A stretch of DNA of 64,000 nt, taken from the NCBI GenBank assembly GCA_017502845.1, contig JAFVUE010000008.1, positions 1 to 64,000 on the forward strand, in the 5' to 3' direction. Positions within the stretch are counted from its first letter, which is position 1, and the number at the start of each line of letters is the position of its first letter. A program made the position numbers and the translations under genes. Positions 61,701-64,000 of the stretch are shown one piece after another. The notes under the pieces are model-generated. The model was not told the DNA's origin and did no database searches. It saw only the letters and a list, made by a program, of their open reading frames with translations. This stretch comes from Clostridia bacterium (GTDB lineage Bacteria; Bacillota; Clostridia; UMGS1810).

Positions 61701-62594
61701 TTATTCGTAAATAAATCCCCATGAACCGTCGCTATTCTGTCCACGTTCAAATCTGGTAACACCTTCAAGGCCGTGTCCCGGATGACCTGACGGGTCAGAC
61801 GCTGCACTATAGCCACAATCAGGGCATTTTGGATAAGGGTATTTCTTACCCGATGAACCGGATTTTGTCTTGCCTGTGTATCTTATCTCGTCGGTGGGTT
61901 CGTTGTTTATGTATTTTCTCTCAAGCTCTTTGTAGGGGGCAACATCCTCAAAGCCCTCGACTTGCCATCTTACATATGCTGTGGTGCCAATATAATCTTT
62001 TCTTCCCGTAGGTTTGCCGTCTATGTAAAGTTCTTCGTATTCGCTGTGTGGCTCTGTGGCATCATATTTTTTCACTACACTAAAGTACTGTGCCAGTTCG
62101 GGAATACGCTCCGTAAACATACCTAAATCCCACGAAATATCATCCTCTTCAATATACTCAACCAAATACCATTCCACAAGTTTTTTGAGTTCGGGAATTA
62201 CTGCAGGATCGAGTTCAATCTCATCGTTAAATACCGATTTGGTCAATTCATATATATCGTGGGCAACATTGTTATGATAATTATCATAGAATTCATCATC
62301 CGTTTTTCCCGCTTCTATTTTCAGAATCATATATGCATAAAACCCATCAAACTCTTCTTTTGTAATATATGATTCATCCTCATCGCGTTCACTTATCTTT
62401 TCCTGGTACTTGCATATTTCATCTTCTGCCTTTTCAAATTCGCCCTGTTCGATAAGCTTGTACGCCTTCTCAAGATTACCTTTAGGCCTGTAGTTGGCAG
62501 CATCGTCGTTACCGCAACTGATGAGGACAATGATAATAGCAGCTATTATAACTACAATTGCCAAAACACAGATTATAAGTTTTTTCTTATTCAT
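61701..62594 (-). CDS. Membrane-anchored or lipoprotein-like protein of unknown function
   Basis: A 297-residue protein I do not recognise. A 20-residue hydrophobic N-terminus ends in LISCGND (C27), which could be a lipobox or a simple anchor. An acidic helical region follows (about 35-180), then two related short segments LYIDGKPTGRKDYIG and YINNEPTDEIRYTG (about 202-240). The C-terminus has CPDCGY (C257, C260) and HPGH (H271, H274), a candidate zinc knuckle, and ends WGFIYE. SD AGGAG; own promoter at 62636-62664. Confidence 0.7.
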   Translation of the reverse strand: MNKKKLIICVLAIVVIIAAIIIVLISCGNDDAANYRPKGNLEKAYKLIEQGEFEKAEDEICKYQEKISERDEDESYITKEEFDGFYAYMILKIEAGKTDDEFYDNYHNNVAHDIYELTKSVFNDEIELDPAVIPELKKLVEWYLVEYIEEDDISWDLGMFTERIPELAQYFSVVKKYDATEPHSEYEELYIDGKPTGRKDYIGTTAYVRWQVEGFEDVAPYKELERKYINNEPTDEIRYTGKTKSGSSGKKYPYPKCPDCGYSAASDPSGHPGHGLEGVTRFERGQNSDGSWGFIYE

Positions 62595-62635
62595 ATTTTA
62601 TCTCCTATTGTAAAATTATGTCGCTTCCCAACTTT

Positions 62636-62664
62636 ATAATAACCCGATTACAAACCTGTGTCAA
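62636..62664 (-). promoter_or_regulatory. Sigma-A promoter of the lipoprotein-like gene
   Basis: On the minus strand TTGACA, 17 bp, TATTAT, about 42 bp before the start. Confidence 0.82.
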
Positions 62665-62734
62665 TACATTTATTGGAGATTTTGGTTTCCTGTAATCATC
62701 CAATCACACATACTCCTTTTTAACAGGAAAACAC

Positions 62735-62769
62735 AAAAATCCCCGAGGAAAAATCCTCAGGGATTTTTA
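62735..62769 (-). terminator. Terminator of rpoC
   Basis: The stem AAAAATCC...GGATTTTT with GAGGA/TCCTC above one mismatch and a 4-nt loop lies 13 bp after the rpoC stop. Confidence 0.88.
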
Positions 62770-62782
62770 AGTTTTATGATGA

Positions 62783-64000
62783 TTACATATCGGCTGGGAT
62801 GTCGAACTTATCGTCTGTGTGAACGATAGGTGTAACAACATCAACGTCTGAATAAATCTGCATACCTGTACCTGCAGGGATGAGTTTACCAATGATAACG
62901 TTTTCCTTAAGACCGATAAGGGGATCGACTTTACCCTTTGTTGCTGCATCTGTAAGAACACGTGTTGTTTCCTGGAATGATGCGGCTGACAGGAAGGATT
63001 CTGTAGCAAGAGCTGTCTTGGTGATACCAAGGAGTACAGGTTTGCATGTGGGAGGTGTCTTGCCTTCAGCAACTGCCTCTTCATACACTGCATCGAACTC
63101 TGTCTTATCAACCATCGAGCCAACGAGCAGGTTTGTATCACCCTGATCCTCTACGCGTACCTTACGGAGCATCTGTCGAACGATAACCTCAATATGTTTA
63201 TCGTTGATATCGATACCCTGGAGGCGGTAAACTCTCTGTACTTCCTGAATAAGGTAGTTCTGTACAGAAGTAACGCCCTTGATACGGAGCAGGTCATGGG
63301 GATAAATAGAACCTTCTGTAAGTTCATCACCGGCTTCGAGAACCTGACCGTCTGTAACCTTGATTCTTGAACCGTAAGGAATGAGGTAGGTATTCTTCTC
63401 TCCTGTTTCGTTATTTGTAACAACAACTTCACGTTTCTTATTGGTCTCAACAAGCTCTGCGACACCTGCATTGTCTGTAACAACTGCAAGGCCCTTTGGC
63501 TTACGTGCTTCGAAAAGTTCCTCGACACGGGGGAGACCCTGTGTGATATCTTCACCCGCAACACCACCGGTGTGGAATGTTCTCATTGTAAGCTGTGTAC
63601 CGGGCTCACCGATTGACTGAGCTGCTATGATACCAACTGCTTCACCGGCATTAACAAGTTTGCCGTTTGAAAGGTTGGAACCGTAACATTTAGCACACAC
63701 ACCCACTCTGGAGTGGCAAGTAAGGATACTTCTGATTTTAACAGCTTTGATACCTGCCGCAACAACTCTCTTCGCATCATTTTCTGTCATGAGCTGATCT
63801 GCTGCAACGATAACTTCGCCTGTTTCGGGATGAACAACATCCTCCATTGCAACTCTGCCAACAAGGCGGTCATGCAAGGATTCGATGAGTTCGTTACCGT
63901 CCATAATATCGGTTGCAATGATACCCTCGTGAGTACCGCAATCGTGTTCACGGATAATAACATCCTGTGATACGTCAACAAGACGTCTTGTAAGGTAACC
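62783..64000 (-). CDS. rpoC: RNA polymerase beta' subunit, C-terminal part
   Basis: The last roughly 405 residues of RpoC; the gene continues beyond the right edge. The first visible residues read [20 protein letters not shown]. The zinc-site cysteines (DCG, then [13 protein letters not shown]), the trigger-loop-adjacent [20 protein letters not shown] and the C-terminal [20 protein letters not shown] are intact. The reading frame is open to the window end with no start codon in view, so an internal ATG at 63904 is not the start. Confidence 0.98.
   Translation of the reverse strand, partial: GYLTRRLVDVSQDVIIREHDCGTHEGIIATDIMDGNELIESLHDRLVGRVAMEDVVHPETGEVIVAADQLMTENDAKRVVAAGIKAVKIRSILTCHSRVGVCAKCYGSNLSNGKLVNAGEAVGIIAAQSIGEPGTQLTMRTFHTGGVAGEDITQGLPRVEELFEARKPKGLAVVTDNAGVAELVETNKKREVVVTNNETGEKNTYLIPYGSRIKVTDGQVLEAGDELTEGSIYPHDLLRIKGVTSVQNYLIQEVQRVYRLQGIDINDKHIEVIVRQMLRKVRVEDQGDTNLLVGSMVDKTEFDAVYEEAVAEGKTPPTCKPVLLGITKTALATESFLSAASFQETTRVLTDAATKGKVDPLIGLKENVIIGKLIPAGTGMQIYSDVDVVTPIVHTDDKFDIPADM

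Noticed and set aside
63904-63906. Internal ATG as the start of a 373-residue protein
   Set aside because: RpoC sequence continues in frame to the window edge, so this is an internal methionine.
1-64000. CRISPR arrays, insertion sequences, prophage genes, rRNA genes
   Set aside because: No regularly spaced repeats, transposase or integrase motifs, phage structural genes or rRNA sequence were seen.

Overview
The window reads as a chromosomal segment of an anaerobic, hydrogen-producing, endospore-forming clostridium (Bacillota, class Clostridia). The signs are a three-gene GerA-type germinant receptor operon, the sporulation protein YunB, a multisubunit [FeFe]-hydrogenase of the NADH/ferredoxin type, strong Shine-Dalgarno (SD) sequences, textbook sigma-A promoters, tRNA genes without encoded CCA, and S-layer homology proteins. 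No phage, insertion sequence, CRISPR array or rRNA gene is visible. The species cannot be named from the sequence alone.

Layout. 0-6 kb is a sugar-acid and plant-polysaccharide locus: KDG kinase, KDPG aldolase, an acetyl-xylan-esterase-like hydrolase, an MFS carrier and two AraC regulators that share one symmetric divergent promoter. 6-15 kb holds housekeeping and envelope genes (SPFH/NfeD pair, proA, mltG, an aldo/keto reductase, mscL, an M23/G5 peptidase, yunB and a small class B PBP). 15-18 kb is a sugar ABC importer without its own ATPase. 18-25 kb has a DUF4364-like regulator, a histidine-less HPr-like protein, mtaB, and an MFS-LacI-glycosidase operon. 25-29 kb has a MATE exporter, AlkD, an iron-sulfur aldo/keto reductase and a Met-Glu-Val tRNA operon followed by a curious tRNA-derived repeat. 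29-37 kb carries walJ-murA and the chain metG-cysteine desulfurase-thiI-cinA. 37-47 kb has a YcdB-like secreted protein, gerAA-gerAB-gerAC plus an unlisted 52-residue membrane protein, mnmE-mnmG and secG. 47-50 kb is one 944-residue SLH protein. 50-59 kb is the hydrogenase locus. 59-64 kb has tyrS, a P-loop ATPase, a lipoprotein-like protein and the 3' end of rpoC.

The hydrogenase locus is the most coherent multi-gene system. Its structural genes (NuoE-like, small [2Fe-2S] protein, NuoF-like, catalytic subunit) are preceded on the same strand by two kinase-type ATPase domain proteins, two DRTGG proteins, a PHP-domain protein and a second hydrogenase-like protein with altered H-cluster motifs, together resembling a sensing and signalling module. 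A secreted stalk-domain protein is inserted into this run.

Non-coding points of interest are: a mirror-symmetric bidirectional promoter (5284-5322); two copies of a 54-55 nt palindromic element with compensatory stem changes, each abutting an SD (19392-19445 and 23718-23772); a duplicated tRNA-Val 3' end enclosing a hairpin-rich segment (28532-28781); phased T-tracts behind the tRNA promoter; a terminator whose 3' arm is the next gene's SD (61645-61685); and two genes whose only well-placed start codons appear non-canonical.
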